Below are positions 16,724 through 24,444 of a stretch of 32,959 nucleotides of DNA, piece after piece. The notes under the pieces were generated by a model. It was not told the DNA's origin, did no database searches, and saw only the letters and a program-made list of their open reading frames with translations. A program made the translations under genes and the position numbers. Source of the stretch: DAOUGC01 sp034429695 (lineage in GTDB: Bacteria > Chloroflexota > Anaerolineae > Anaerolineales > Anaerolineaceae); NCBI GenBank assembly GCA_034429695.1, contig DAOUGC010000202.1, positions 1-32,959 on the forward strand. The letters are read 5' to 3'. The stretch's first letter is position 1. Each line of letters starts with the position of its first letter.

Positions 16724-17371
16724 TTACAGCTTTTGCCCGCACTCGCCGCAGAATTTTGTGCCGGGGGTCACTTTCTGCCCGCACTTGGGGCATTTGTCAT
16801 CCGGGTGGATCTTGGCGCCACATTCAGGGCAGAACTTGGAGTTGCCGGTGAGCGGGGCGTTGCATTGCGGGCAGGTGGCGCGAATGCCCTGCCGCCAATC
16901 GGCTTCAGACAGATGCTTGTCTTCTTCCGCCATGGCAGCGTGCGCCCACACTTCTTCCACCGAACGTGAAGCCTGGGCGGCAGCCATCTCGACTCCCAGA
17001 TCTGGCGCACATTGCTTGCAGAGACCCTTTTTGGTGTTCCAGCAGCTTTGTTTGCACACCCACGACGAGCAGCGCGGGCACTGCATGAATTGCGGTTTGA
17101 GCAACCCGGCAGCTTCCACAAAGGCGGTATCGTGCGCGCGTTCGTAAGCGGCTGAGCTTACCTGATTTCCCACGCTGGCGGCCCGCCCCAGAATACCGCC
17201 AAACAGAGAGCTGGCGGTGTCAAGCGCGTTGGATACACGGCCAATGCCAAATGCCTTAAACGGGGTCCGGAATCCATTGCCGCAGCGGTCACAAAAAAAC
17301 TCAAACTGAAAACCCTGCTCGGTGGACTCGTCTGAATAATTGCGGGTAAATTGAATGGACTCTTCAGCCAT
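16724..17371 (-). CDS. Multi-zinc-ribbon protein
   Basis: A 215-residue Cys-rich protein. Zinc-binding pairs are visible as CDRC (27/30), CPRC (98/101) with further Cys at 106, 110, 118 and 121, CPQC-CPEC (167/170/181/184) and CPKC-CGEC (194/197/208/211). The last two form a double zinc ribbon. A Gly/Ala-rich helix (about 42-80) lies between the first ribbon and the rest. No catalytic motif or membrane helix is visible. Such proteins often act as nucleic-acid or protein adaptors. The ATG at 17371 is preceded by AGGAG at about 8-nt spacing. It is transcribed away from the asparaginase gene, and the 187-nt gap holds promoters for both. The function is not recognised. Confidence 0.82.
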   Translation of the reverse strand: MAEESIQFTRNYSDESTEQGFQFEFFCDRCGNGFRTPFKAFGIGRVSNALDTASSLFGGILGRAASVGNQVSSAAYERAHDTAFVEAAGLLKPQFMQCPRCSSWVCKQSCWNTKKGLCKQCAPDLGVEMAAAQASRSVEEVWAHAAMAEEDKHLSEADWRQGIRATCPQCNAPLTGNSKFCPECGAKIHPDDKCPKCGQKVTPGTKFCGECGQKL

Positions 17372-17533
17372 TAAAATGCTCCTGTTCGGATGGGTAGGAA
17401 TACGATAATTTTACAGCAAAAATGGAACATCCGGGATGGTTATCAAACCTGTCAGGTGGACCCCGGGAAAAGCATGGAGGCTTATCCGGTGGGTGGCGGC
17501 TTTTCGTCATTATTACTGTGCTGAGCTGGTGAG

Positions 17534-17539
17534 TATAAT
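17534..17539 (+). promoter_or_regulatory. -10 element (TATAAT) for the asparaginase gene
   Basis: A perfect TATAAT, 20 nt before the ATG at 17559. AAGG/AAAGGAA just before the ATG can serve as the ribosome site. No good -35 is visible. Confidence 0.5.
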
Positions 17540-17558
17540 CAAGGTGAAAGGAACCCTC

Positions 17559-18608
17559 ATGGCATACCAAAATTTCCAACCGCTTCTCGAAGTCACGCGC
17601 GGCCCGATTGTTGAATCGGTGCATTATGGGGCATTCGCCGTGGTTGATTCTCACGGACGTCTTCTGGCTTCCGCTGGAGACCCGGACACCGTTACCTACC
17701 TGCGTTCATCAGCCAAACCGTTTCAGGCCATGCCGTTGGTGGAACTGGGCGGTATGCAACATTTTGGGCTGACTGAACGCGAAATTGCGGTAACCTGTGC
17801 CTCGCACTCAGGCACTGATGACCATTTTGCAGTCATCTCCAGCATCCAGCGCAAGGTGGGGGTGTCAGAGAATGATTTGCAATGTGGTATGCACGAGCCG
17901 ATGGACGATGCCACTGCGCGCGCCATGCTCCTGCGCGGAGAAACGCCCACCAGCAACCGTCACAATTGTTCCGGCAAGCATAGCGGCATGCTGGCGCAGG
18001 CGGTCTTGCGTGCGTTACCGCTTGAAAATTATCTGGATGAAGATCACCTGGTTCAGGTGCTCGACCAGCAGACCTTTGCCGAAATGTGTGACTACCCTGT
18101 TAATCAAATCTTCACCGGTATAGACGGCTGCTCTGCACCGGTGTGGGCGGTTCCTTTACGGGCGGCGGCTTATGGTTACGCCCGTCTTGCCGACCCGCAC
18201 GCCCTGTCTCCTGCGCGTGCTGAAGCCTGCCGGACGATCACCCGCAGCATGATGAACCATCCTGACATGGTGGCTGGCCCAGGCCGGTTTGATACCAACC
18301 TGATGACGGTGGGTGCGGGGCGCATCTTCTCCAAGGGCGGGGCTGAGGGGTATCAGGGAATCGGTGTTTTACCGGGGGTGCTTGGCGCTGGTTCACCGGG
18401 CCTGGGTATCACCGTCAAGATCGCCGATGGTGACCAGGGCGGGCGGGCCGTGGCGCGCGTTGCGTTGGCCATCCTGGTGCAACTGGGGGTGTTGACCCCA
18501 CTGGAGGCGGAATCGCTGCCCAAACATGGTTCCAATGTGGTCACCAACTGGCGCAAAATGGAAGTTGGCGAGTATCGTCCGATCTTCAAAGTGGAAATGC
18601 CCGCATGA
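17559..18608 (+). CDS. Asparaginase II-type (rhizobial ReAV-like) L-asparaginase
   Basis: A 349-residue protein of the Asparaginase_II family, which hydrolyses L-asparagine to aspartate and ammonia. Residues known for the Rhizobium etli enzyme appear to be kept: SSAK (Ser50, Lys53), SHSG (about 82-85), HNCSGKH (Cys137, Lys140), and GIDGCSAP (Cys191), which includes the zinc site. The start was set at ATG 17559 because the promoter TATAAT lies at 17534 and the family begins near EVTRGPIVES; the frame is open from 17436, but that segment covers the promoter. Its stop overlaps the nth start by 4 nt (ATGA, 18605-18608), which looks like operon packing and not shared function. Cytoplasmic; no signal peptide. 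Confidence 0.88.
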   Translation: MAYQNFQPLLEVTRGPIVESVHYGAFAVVDSHGRLLASAGDPDTVTYLRSSAKPFQAMPLVELGGMQHFGLTEREIAVTCASHSGTDDHFAVISSIQRKVGVSENDLQCGMHEPMDDATARAMLLRGETPTSNRHNCSGKHSGMLAQAVLRALPLENYLDEDHLVQVLDQQTFAEMCDYPVNQIFTGIDGCSAPVWAVPLRAAAYGYARLADPHALSPARAEACRTITRSMMNHPDMVAGPGRFDTNLMTVGAGRIFSKGGAEGYQGIGVLPGVLGAGSPGLGITVKIADGDQGGRAVARVALAILVQLGVLTPLEAESLPKHGSNVVTNWRKMEVGEYRPIFKVEMPA

Positions 18609-19342
18609 GCCTGCAAGAAAAAGCTGCCTGGTCGTTAAGTGAATGGATGGGTGCGCTGCCCCACCCCGGGGTGGATTCCGCCCTGGCGGAGCAAAGCTGG
18701 CATGTTTACATGCACCTGCTGGAGCATTACGGGTTGCCGGAATGGCGTTTTCCGTTGCCCGCGCTGGATGAGCTGGTGTCCACCATCCTGTCGCAAAACA
18801 CCAACGACGTTAACCGTGATCGGGCGTTTTTCAGGCTGAAGGAAGTTTTGCCAAGCTGGGAAGCGGTGCGGGACGCCGACCTTGACCGGGTTGTGGATGC
18901 CATCCGACCGGCAGGGCTGGCAAACCAAAAGGGTCCCCGTATACAGCAGGTGTTGCGCCAGATCACCGAGGAACGCGGCTCGCTGGATCTCGAGTTCCTG
19001 CGCGATCTGCCTGCCGGGGAAGCGCAGGCCTGGTTGATGCGCTTCAACGGGGTGGGCCCCAAGACGGCGGCGATTGTGCTGGTTTTCTCGCTGGGCAAGC
19101 CGGCTTTTCCGGTGGATACACACATCTACCGCGTAAGCGGACGCTTGGGTTTGCGGCCTGAACCCATGAATGTTGAGGCAGCGCATCCGTGGCTGGCGGG
19201 TTTGTTCCCGCCTGAAACGTACGGACCGGCGCACCTCAATCTGATCCGCCTGGGGCGTGAGATCTGTCAGGCGCGCAAACCGTTGTGCGAGCGTTGCCCG
19301 GTAAAGCCGTGGTGTGAGTATGGAAGGGCAGTGGCTGGGTGA
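18605..19342 (+). CDS. nth: Endonuclease III-like DNA glycosylase/AP lyase
   Basis: A 245-residue HhH-GPD protein for base excision repair of oxidised pyrimidines. The helix-hairpin-helix FNGVGPKTAA carries the catalytic Lys153, and VDTHIYRVSGRLGL carries Asp171. The iron-sulfur cluster loop is complete with family spacing C-x6-C-x2-C-x5-C (Cys221, 228, 231, 237). The length is slightly above E. coli Nth because of an N-terminal extension. The gene is coupled to the asparaginase by a 4-nt overlap. Its 3' end lies only 40 nt before the first REP unit, with no other terminator, so the REP hairpins may protect or end this mRNA. The symbol is assigned by family; orthology to Nth versus a close HhH paralogue is not proven. 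Confidence 0.88.
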   Translation: MSLQEKAAWSLSEWMGALPHPGVDSALAEQSWHVYMHLLEHYGLPEWRFPLPALDELVSTILSQNTNDVNRDRAFFRLKEVLPSWEAVRDADLDRVVDAIRPAGLANQKGPRIQQVLRQITEERGSLDLEFLRDLPAGEAQAWLMRFNGVGPKTAAIVLVFSLGKPAFPVDTHIYRVSGRLGLRPEPMNVEAAHPWLAGLFPPETYGPAHLNLIRLGREICQARKPLCERCPVKPWCEYGRAVAG

Positions 19343-19382
19343 TGGTCGCCCGTATTCCTGACCCATGTTTTTGACCACATCC

Positions 19383-19469
19383 GTAGGGCGGGATGGCGTA
19401 TTTCCATCCCGCCGTTTGAATCTGCAAGTAACTGCAATGGCGGATTGGAAGAACGCCAATCCGTCCCAC
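19383..19469 (+). repeat. REP/BIME-like unit 1 (complete, 87 nt)
   Basis: Two hairpins: GGCGGGATGG/CCATCCCGCC (19387-19396 with 19404-19413, 7-nt loop) and GGCGGATTGG with CCAATCCGTC (19439-19448, 19456-19465). The linker is GTTTGAATCTGC-AAGTAACTGC-A. GTAG heads the left end. The right end ...CCGTCCCAC is a decayed CCGCCCTAC (the inverted GTAG). Confidence 0.85.
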
Positions 19470-19498
19470 AAAATGCGATGGCGTGACTTGCGGGCTCC

Positions 19499-19585
19499 GT
19501 AGGGCGGGATGGTGCACTTCCATCCCGCCGATTGAATCTGCAAGTAACTGCAGCGGCGGATTGGAAAAGCGTCAATCCGCCCTAC
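19499..19585 (+). repeat. REP/BIME-like unit 2 (complete, 87 nt)
   Basis: Same design as unit 1: GTAGGGCGGGATGG...CCATCCCGCC, linker, GGCGGATTGG...CAATCCGCCCTAC. The two ends are inverted copies of GTAGGGCGG. A 29-nt spacer separates it from unit 1. Confidence 0.87.
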
Positions 19586-19618
19586 GAAAAGCGTTGGCAT
19601 ATCGGCGGTGATTTGCGG

Positions 19619-19690
19619 GAACTTCCATCCCGCCGTTTGAATCTGCAAGTAACTGCAACGGCGGATTGGAAAAGCGTCAATCCGCCCTAT
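19619..19690 (+). repeat. REP/BIME-like unit 3 (left hairpin truncated)
   Basis: Keeps only the 3' arm CCATCCCGCC of the left hairpin, then the linker and a complete right hairpin ending CCGCCCTAT. The 5' arm is replaced by unrelated sequence (ATATCGGCGGTGATTTGCGG). Confidence 0.8.
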
Positions 19691-19720
19691 GAAAAGCGTT
19701 GGCGTGAGTTGCGGGAGCCG

Positions 19721-19792
19721 TTTGAATATGCAAGTAACGGCAATGGCGGATTGGAAGAACGCCTCGCCGGTGAAACGGGCGCTCCGCCCTAC
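19721..19792 (+). repeat. REP/BIME-like unit 4 (left hairpin absent, right hairpin extended)
   Basis: Starts at the linker (TTTGAATATGC). The right hairpin has an inserted stretch (TCGCCGGTGAAACGGGCG) before CTCCGCCCTAC, matching unit 8. Confidence 0.8.
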
Positions 19793-19878
19793 GAAAAGCA
19801 TTTACTCACTTCCAAAGATTTCCCTATATCATTGCGATGCCAAAGTGGGGCTTTTAGGCGGAAATCGTCATTTGGTTA

Positions 19879-19884
19879 TACAAT
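19879..19884 (+). promoter_or_regulatory. -10 element just upstream of the RAYT start
   Basis: TACAAT, ending 6 nt before the ATG at 19891, so the transcript would be leaderless. No Shine-Dalgarno is seen. TATACA (19877-19882) is an alternative register. The -35 region is poor. Confidence 0.4.
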
Positions 19885-19890
19885 GACTCT

Positions 19891-20427
19891 ATGCCCAATT
19901 ATCACCGTCTCTACCTGCCCGGTGGTACGTACTTTTTTACACTGGTGACCCATCATCGGTTACCGATTTTTAACCAAGAGGATGCTCGCAACATCTTTCA
20001 TGAAGCCTGGATGGGTGTCAAAAGACGATATCCATTTGATACCGTGGCATTTTGTCTGCTTCCTGACCATCTGCATTGTATTTGGACTCTGCCAGAGGGA
20101 GAAGCGAATTACTCTCTACGGTGGAAGGAAATCAAGAGGATGTTTTCTTATCAATACCGAAAAGTATTGAGATGCGGAGAAGCACAGATAATAAAAAGAG
20201 ACCGGGCAAATGTTTGGCAAGATCGTTATTGGGAACATTACATTCGGGATGAAGTTGATTTATTGAGGCATGTTGAGTACATTCATTACAACCCGGTAAA
20301 GCATGGTTTGACCAAGCGACCGATTGATTGGCAGTGGTCGAGTTTTCAAAGATATGTCCGCATGGGTTTTTATGAAGCTGATTGGGGAGAAAGTGAAATA
20401 AAAATCGACATTCAATCCCGTGAGTGA
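19891..20427 (+). CDS. REP-associated tyrosine transposase (RAYT, Y1_Tnp family)
   Basis: A 178-residue single-domain Y1 HUH-type nuclease. The metal-binding HUH motif is LPDHLHCIW (His60, His62), and the catalytic Tyr segment is HVEYIHYNPVKHGL (Tyr130 is the likely nucleophile). YFFTLVTHHRLPIF and WQDRYWEHYIRDE are also typical of the family. RAYTs cut and rejoin single-stranded DNA at REP hairpins and are thought to be domesticated relatives of IS200/IS605 transposases. The gene sits between two arrays of GTAG-headed hairpins in the same orientation, the classic REPtron layout. It appears intact. Its composition is AT-richer than its neighbours, suggesting transfer or a different history. 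No IS ends, accessory TnpB or target duplication is visible, so it is probably mobile only in the sense of spreading REPs. Confidence 0.93.
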   Translation: MPNYHRLYLPGGTYFFTLVTHHRLPIFNQEDARNIFHEAWMGVKRRYPFDTVAFCLLPDHLHCIWTLPEGEANYSLRWKEIKRMFSYQYRKVLRCGEAQIIKRDRANVWQDRYWEHYIRDEVDLLRHVEYIHYNPVKHGLTKRPIDWQWSSFQRYVRMGFYEADWGESEIKIDIQSRE

Positions 20428-20443
20428 AGAATCAGCAGAAACG

Positions 20444-20542
20444 GTAAGGCGGGTCGCCAGCTTGCTGGTGTGGTGTATTTCCATCCCGCTGTTTGAATCT
20501 GCAAATAACGGCAACGGCGGATTGGAAAAGTGGCAATCGCCC
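20444..20542 (+). repeat. REP/BIME-like unit 5 (type B left hairpin)
   Basis: Starts GTAAGGCGGGTCGCCAGC; the left hairpin holds an extra inner stem-loop (CCAGCTTGCTGG). The right end is CAATCGCCCA in place of CCGCCCTAC. Confidence 0.8.
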
Positions 20543-20569
20543 AATAGAAGTGGTGGCATAACAGAAACT

Positions 20570-20672
20570 GTAGGGCGGGTCGCCAGCTTGCTGGCGCGGT
20601 GTACTTCCATCCCGCCGTTTGAATCTACAAGTAACGGCAGCGGCGGATTGGAAAAGCGTCAATCCGCCCTAC
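20570..20672 (+). repeat. REP/BIME-like unit 6 (complete, type B left hairpin)
   Basis: GTAGGGCGGGTCGCC...; the inner stem CGCCAGC-TT-GCTGGCG (20581-20596) is perfect. It is followed by TTCCATCCCGCC, the linker and a standard right hairpin ending CCGCCCTAC. Confidence 0.85.
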
Positions 20673-20701
20673 GAAAAGCGTTGGCGTGAGTTGTGGGAGC
20701 C

Positions 20702-20753
20702 GTTTGAATCTGCAAGTAACGGCAGCGGCGGATTGGAAAAGCGCCAATCGCCC
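20702..20753 (+). repeat. REP/BIME-like unit 7 (right half only)
   Basis: Linker plus right hairpin ending CGCCAATCGCCCA; the left hairpin is missing. It matches the right half of unit 5. Confidence 0.8.
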
Positions 20754-20780
20754 AATGGAAGTGGTGGCATAACAGAAACT

Positions 20781-20884
20781 GTAGGGCAGGATGGCGTATT
20801 TCCATCCCGCCGTTTGAATCTGCAAATAACGGCAACGGCGGATTGGAAGAACGCCTCGCCGGTGAAACGGGCGCTCCGCCCTAC
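20781..20884 (+). repeat. REP/BIME-like unit 8 (type A left, extended right hairpin)
   Basis: GTAGGGCAGGATGG...CCATCCCGCC, linker, then the same extended right hairpin as unit 4, ending CTCCGCCCTAC. Confidence 0.82.
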
Positions 20885-20979
20885 GAAAAGCGTTGGCGTG
20901 AGTTGCGGGAACAGTTTGGATCTGGGCAGTATTATGGCGGAACTTCATAACCGCCGTAACGCATCTTTGTTAAATAACG

Positions 20980-21006
20980 CGACCCGCTGGATTTTCCAGC
21001 GGGTCG
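20980..21006 (-). terminator. Terminator of metK
   Basis: A 12-bp perfect stem CGACCCGCTGGA / TCCAGCGGGTCG with a 3-nt loop, 20 nt beyond the metK stop. On the minus strand it is followed by TTATTTAAC, a moderately U-rich tail. Confidence 0.7.
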
Positions 21007-21026
21007 AATGATTCTTTTGGTGATAC

Positions 21027-22259
21027 CTAATCAGCGGCGACGGCGGAGGTGAGGCCAGCCGCCTGACGCAGCGCAGCAGCTTTGTCGGTGCGCTCCCAGG
21101 TCAGGTTCAGGTCATCGCGGCCAAAGTGCCCGTAGGCAGCCACCTGGCGGTAGATCGGCTTGCGCAGGTCGAGATCATGAATGATCGCACCGGGGCGCAG
21201 ATCGAAATGCTCGGTCACCAGCTCGGCGATGCGCTCATCGGGGATGACGCCGGTACCGAAGGTTTCCACGTTGATGCTCAATGGGCGGGCAACGCCGATG
21301 GCGTAGGACACCTGGATCTCGCAGCGTTCAGCCAGACCGGCAGCAACCACGTTCTTTGCCACCCAGCGCGCAGCGTAGGCAGCCGAGCGGTCCACCTTTG
21401 TGGGGTCCTTGCCCGAGAAGGCGCCGCCGCCATGCCGGCCCATGCCGCCGTAGGTGTCAACGATGATCTTGCGGCCGGTCACGCCGGAATCGCCCATGGG
21501 ACCGCCGATGACGAAGCGGCCGGTGGGATTGACGTAGATCTTCATGTCCTCGTCCACCATGTCAGCGGGCAGGGTGGGCAGGATCACGTGGTCAATGATC
21601 GCAGCGCGGATCTCTTCCTGTGAGAGTTCGGGGGCGTGCTGGGTGCTGATCAAAACGGTGTCCACACGGGCGGGCTTGCCGTAGTGATATTCAATGGTCA
21701 CCTGTGATTTGCCGTCCGGGCGCAGCCAGGGCAGGGTTCCGTTCTTGCGCACTTCGGTGAGGCGACGGCACAGGTTGTGGGCCAGGTAGATGGGCATGGG
21801 CATCAGCACTTCGGTTTCATTGCAGGCGAAGCCAAACATCATGCCCTGGTCACCGGCGCCCACCGCTTCGATCTCGGCGTCGGTCATGCGGCCGGTCTTG
21901 GCTTCGAGAGCCTTGTCCACACCCATGGCAATATCACCGGACTGGGCGGCAATGGCAGAGAGCACACCGCAGGTATTGCCATCAAAGCCTTTGTCGCTAT
22001 GATCGTAGCCGATCGAGCGGATCACATCGCGCACGAGGATGTCAAAGTTGACAAATGCGCGGGTGGTGATTTCGCCCATTACCAACACAAAACCGGTCTT
22101 GGTGGCCGTCTCGCACGCCACACGCGAGTAGGGATCCTGCTCAAGGCAGGCATCCAGTACCGCATCCGAAACCTGATCGCAGATCTTGTCCGGGTGGCCT
22201 TCTGTCACCGATTCAGAGGTGAAGAAGTACTTTGGCGAGTTCATAAAGGTGGTGTTCAT
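21027..22259 (-). CDS. metK: S-adenosylmethionine synthetase
   Basis: A 410-residue enzyme making S-adenosylmethionine from ATP and methionine. Signature motifs: ESVTEGHPDKICDQ near residue 17-30 (ATP and metal binding), GAGDQGMMFG (the GAGDQG signature), and GGGAFSGKDPTKVDRSAAY (the P-loop-like signature). Length and order are standard for bacterial MetK. The start at 22259 was chosen because it follows AAGGAG at 11-nt spacing; a second ATG six codons in (MNSPKYFF) is possible. Expression is controlled by the SAM-I riboswitch and terminator between the promoter and this start, so the product represses its own synthesis. The SAM made here also feeds the adenine methyltransferase in this window. 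Confidence 0.97.
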   Translation of the reverse strand: MNTTFMNSPKYFFTSESVTEGHPDKICDQVSDAVLDACLEQDPYSRVACETATKTGFVLVMGEITTRAFVNFDILVRDVIRSIGYDHSDKGFDGNTCGVLSAIAAQSGDIAMGVDKALEAKTGRMTDAEIEAVGAGDQGMMFGFACNETEVLMPMPIYLAHNLCRRLTEVRKNGTLPWLRPDGKSQVTIEYHYGKPARVDTVLISTQHAPELSQEEIRAAIIDHVILPTLPADMVDEDMKIYVNPTGRFVIGGPMGDSGVTGRKIIVDTYGGMGRHGGGAFSGKDPTKVDRSAAYAARWVAKNVVAAGLAERCEIQVSYAIGVARPLSINVETFGTGVIPDERIAELVTEHFDLRPGAIIHDLDLRKPIYRQVAAYGHFGRDDLNLTWERTDKAAALRQAAGLTSAVAAD

Positions 22260-22281
22260 GCAGAGTCAATCTCCTTTATAT

Positions 22282-22320
22282 AAAAAAATTGCCCCGTCCG
22301 GTTCCATTCAGGGGGCAATT
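22282..22320 (-). terminator. Riboswitch-controlled terminator of metK
   Basis: On the minus strand, AATTGCCCC / GGGGCAATT forms a 9-bp stem followed directly by TTTTT. It lies between the SAM-I aptamer and the metK ribosome site, as required for transcription attenuation. Confidence 0.92.
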
Positions 22321-22333
22321 TAGCGAGGCTGCC

Positions 22334-22454
<121 letters not shown>

Positions 22455-22482
22455 CCTTTGGGGGCTGTTTAATTGTGGTGTT

Positions 22483-22511
22483 ATGGTATCAAAAAAATTG
22501 GGCAGTGTCAA
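22483..22511 (-). promoter_or_regulatory. sigma70-type promoter of the SAM-I/metK leader
   Basis: On the minus strand, TTGACA (22506-22511) is followed after exactly 17 nt by TACCAT (22483-22488). It begins 3 nt beyond the stop of the upstream permease gene. This is the best consensus promoter in the window. Confidence 0.8.
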
Positions 22512-22514
22512 TGC

Positions 22515-23735
22515 TTACTCATACCTCAACGCCTCCACTGGCTGCAGGCTGGCGGCGCGGTTGGCGGGGTAGATGCCGAAGAACAGGCCCACCGCGGTGG
22601 AGAACACCACAGCCAGCAGCACTGAATCGGCGGTGACGGCCACGGGCAGCGGCGTACCCGAAGCTGCCGCGATTTGCGCCACCACCACGCCGATCAGCCA
22701 GCCAAACAGGATGCCGATCACACCTCCCAACATGGAAAGCAGCGCAGATTCGGTGAGGAACTGCAGCAGGATGTCGCGTTTGCGTGCGCCAAGCGCCTTG
22801 CGCAGGCCGATCTCGCGGGTGCGTTCGGTGACCGAGACCAGCATGATGTTCATGATGCCAATGCCGCCCACCAGCAGGCTGATGCCGGCGATGCCGCCCA
22901 GGAAGATGGTCAGGATGCTGGTGATGCTGGATGCCACCGCCACAATATCGGTCTGGGAGAACACGGAAAAATCCTCCTCGCCAATGGGGGTGCGGTGGCG
23001 TGCGCGCAGTACATCGCCGATCTCCTGCTGGGCTGCTTCCACCTGCTCCGGGCTGACCGCCTGCACCAGCAATTGATCCAGCGAGTCATCGGCGCGGCGC
23101 AGCAGGCGGGTGCGGGCGGTGGTGATGGGTACAATGATGTTGTTATCCTGTGAGCCAAACGAACTGCCGCCCTTGGATTCCAGCACACCAATGATGCGTA
23201 CCGGTTGCCCGTTGACACGGATCTTCTCCCCCACCAGATTATCCCGCCGTCCGAATAACTGATCGGCCACATCCACACCGATCACTGCGACCGATGCATA
23301 GCCATTAACATTGTCATCGGTGAAGAACTCGCCTTCAGAAAGAGTGTAACTGCGTGCAGTTTGCATGTCTGGGGTGGAGCCGCTGATGGATGCCGTGGTT
23401 TGTTCACCGGCAAAGCTGACGTTTGCCCTGCCGCTGATTACCGGTACCACCGCCGACACTGAAGGCGCCTGCAACGGGTCAGCCAGGGCTTTTGCATCCG
23501 CCAGGGTGAGAGGACGCGGGTTGCGGATTTCCACTTCTTCGTTGCCGCTCATTACAAACAACAGGTTGCTGCCGATGTCATTGATCTGGCCCAGGATGCT
23601 GCTTTGCGCTCCGTTGCCCACCGCCAGCATGGCGATCACCGCCGCAACACCGATCACAATGCCCAGAATGGTCAGACCTGAGCGCAACTTGTTGGCGCTC
23701 AGGGAATCCAGCGCTTCCATGAAAGATTGTGTCAT
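22515..23735 (-). CDS. MacB-type ABC transporter permease
   Basis: A 406-residue permease of the MacB/FtsX-like family. The N-terminus (MEALDSLSANKLRSGLTILGIVIGVAAVIAM) holds the first transmembrane helix, then an extracytoplasmic MacB_PCD domain (about 45-260), and three transmembrane helices in the C-terminal FtsX part (about 280-300, 330-355, 370-390), with TERTREIGLRKALGARKRDI as the family's ATPase-coupling segment. This is an export-type mechanotransmission permease; with the neighbouring ATPase and adaptor it should form a three-part exporter for peptides, lipids or drugs. The start overlaps the ATPase stop by 4 nt (23732-23735). The substrate cannot be predicted. Confidence 0.92.
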   Translation of the reverse strand: MTQSFMEALDSLSANKLRSGLTILGIVIGVAAVIAMLAVGNGAQSSILGQINDIGSNLLFVMSGNEEVEIRNPRPLTLADAKALADPLQAPSVSAVVPVISGRANVSFAGEQTTASISGSTPDMQTARSYTLSEGEFFTDDNVNGYASVAVIGVDVADQLFGRRDNLVGEKIRVNGQPVRIIGVLESKGGSSFGSQDNNIIVPITTARTRLLRRADDSLDQLLVQAVSPEQVEAAQQEIGDVLRARHRTPIGEEDFSVFSQTDIVAVASSITSILTIFLGGIAGISLLVGGIGIMNIMLVSVTERTREIGLRKALGARKRDILLQFLTESALLSMLGGVIGILFGWLIGVVVAQIAAASGTPLPVAVTADSVLLAVVFSTAVGLFFGIYPANRAASLQPVEALRYE

Positions 23736-24430
23736 GCGTGGCTCTCCTCCACCAGCTTGCCATCCATCAAGCGGATGGTGCGGCCGGTTTGTGACCCGAT
23801 GCCGGGGTCATGGGTGATGATGATCAATGTGGCGCCCTGTTCACGGTTGAGCGACAGCAGTAGATCCATGATTTCCTTGCCGGATCTGGAATCCAGATTG
23901 CCGGTGGGCTCATCAGCCATGATGATCGAAGGCTGGTTGACCAGCGCCCTGGCAATGGCGACGCGCTGCTGCTGCCCGCCGGACAGCTCTTTGGGGCGGT
24001 GGTGGACACGGTCGCCAAGACCCACCGCATGCAGCGCCTGTTCGGCGCGCTCTCTGCGTACAGCCGCGGGAACACCGGCGTAACGCATGGGCAGTTCCAC
24101 ATTGGAAAGCGCTGTTGCCCTGGGCAGCAGGTTGAAACTTTGAAAGATAAACCCCACCCTGGCATTGCGAATGCGGGCAAGCTGGTCATCATCCATCTCG
24201 GATACCCGCTCTCCGCCCAGATAGTAATCGCCTGAGCTGGGCCGGTCCAGACAGCCGAGGATGTTCATGAGGGTTGATTTGCCCGAGCCGCTTGGGCCCA
24301 TGATGGCAAGCGATTCGCCGGGCATGACATCAAAAGACACGCCATCCAGCGCATTCACCTGGTTCTCACCCATCAGGTAGGTCTTGCGCAGGTCTGCCGC
24401 ACGGATGACCACATCTGCATTGTTCTCCAT
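23732..24430 (-). CDS. MacB/LolD-type ABC transporter ATPase
   Basis: A 232-residue ATPase. Walker A GPSGSGKST (45-53), Q loop FQSFNLLP (96-103), signature LSGGQ (149-153), Walker B IIMADE (169-174), and H-loop His in IIITHDPG. The sequence LLPRATALSNVELPM is typical of the LolD/MacB ATP-binding group. It powers the permease with which it overlaps by 4 nt. The start has AAAGGGGG upstream. It lies 14 nt after the membrane fusion protein gene, consistent with one transcript. Confidence 0.94.
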   Translation of the reverse strand: MENNADVVIRAADLRKTYLMGENQVNALDGVSFDVMPGESLAIMGPSGSGKSTLMNILGCLDRPSSGDYYLGGERVSEMDDDQLARIRNARVGFIFQSFNLLPRATALSNVELPMRYAGVPAAVRRERAEQALHAVGLGDRVHHRPKELSGGQQQRVAIARALVNQPSIIMADEPTGNLDSRSGKEIMDLLLSLNREQGATLIIITHDPGIGSQTGRTIRLMDGKLVEESHA

Positions 24431-24444
24431 GCTGATTGCCCCCT

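Noticed and set aside
18635..19801. Minus-strand frame of 388 codons across nth and the REP units
   Set aside because: The repeated protein segments in it are just the translated REP units, and nth on the plus strand has full catalytic and cluster motifs.
19383..20884. Possible CRISPR array
   Set aside because: Units are palindromic pairs with variable lengths and similar spacers; there are no short identical repeats with unique spacers and no cas genes.
19383..20910. Insertion sequence of the IS200/IS605 type
   Set aside because: No TnpB, no defined left and right ends or target site; the repeats are multiple REP pairs and the protein matches RAYT features.
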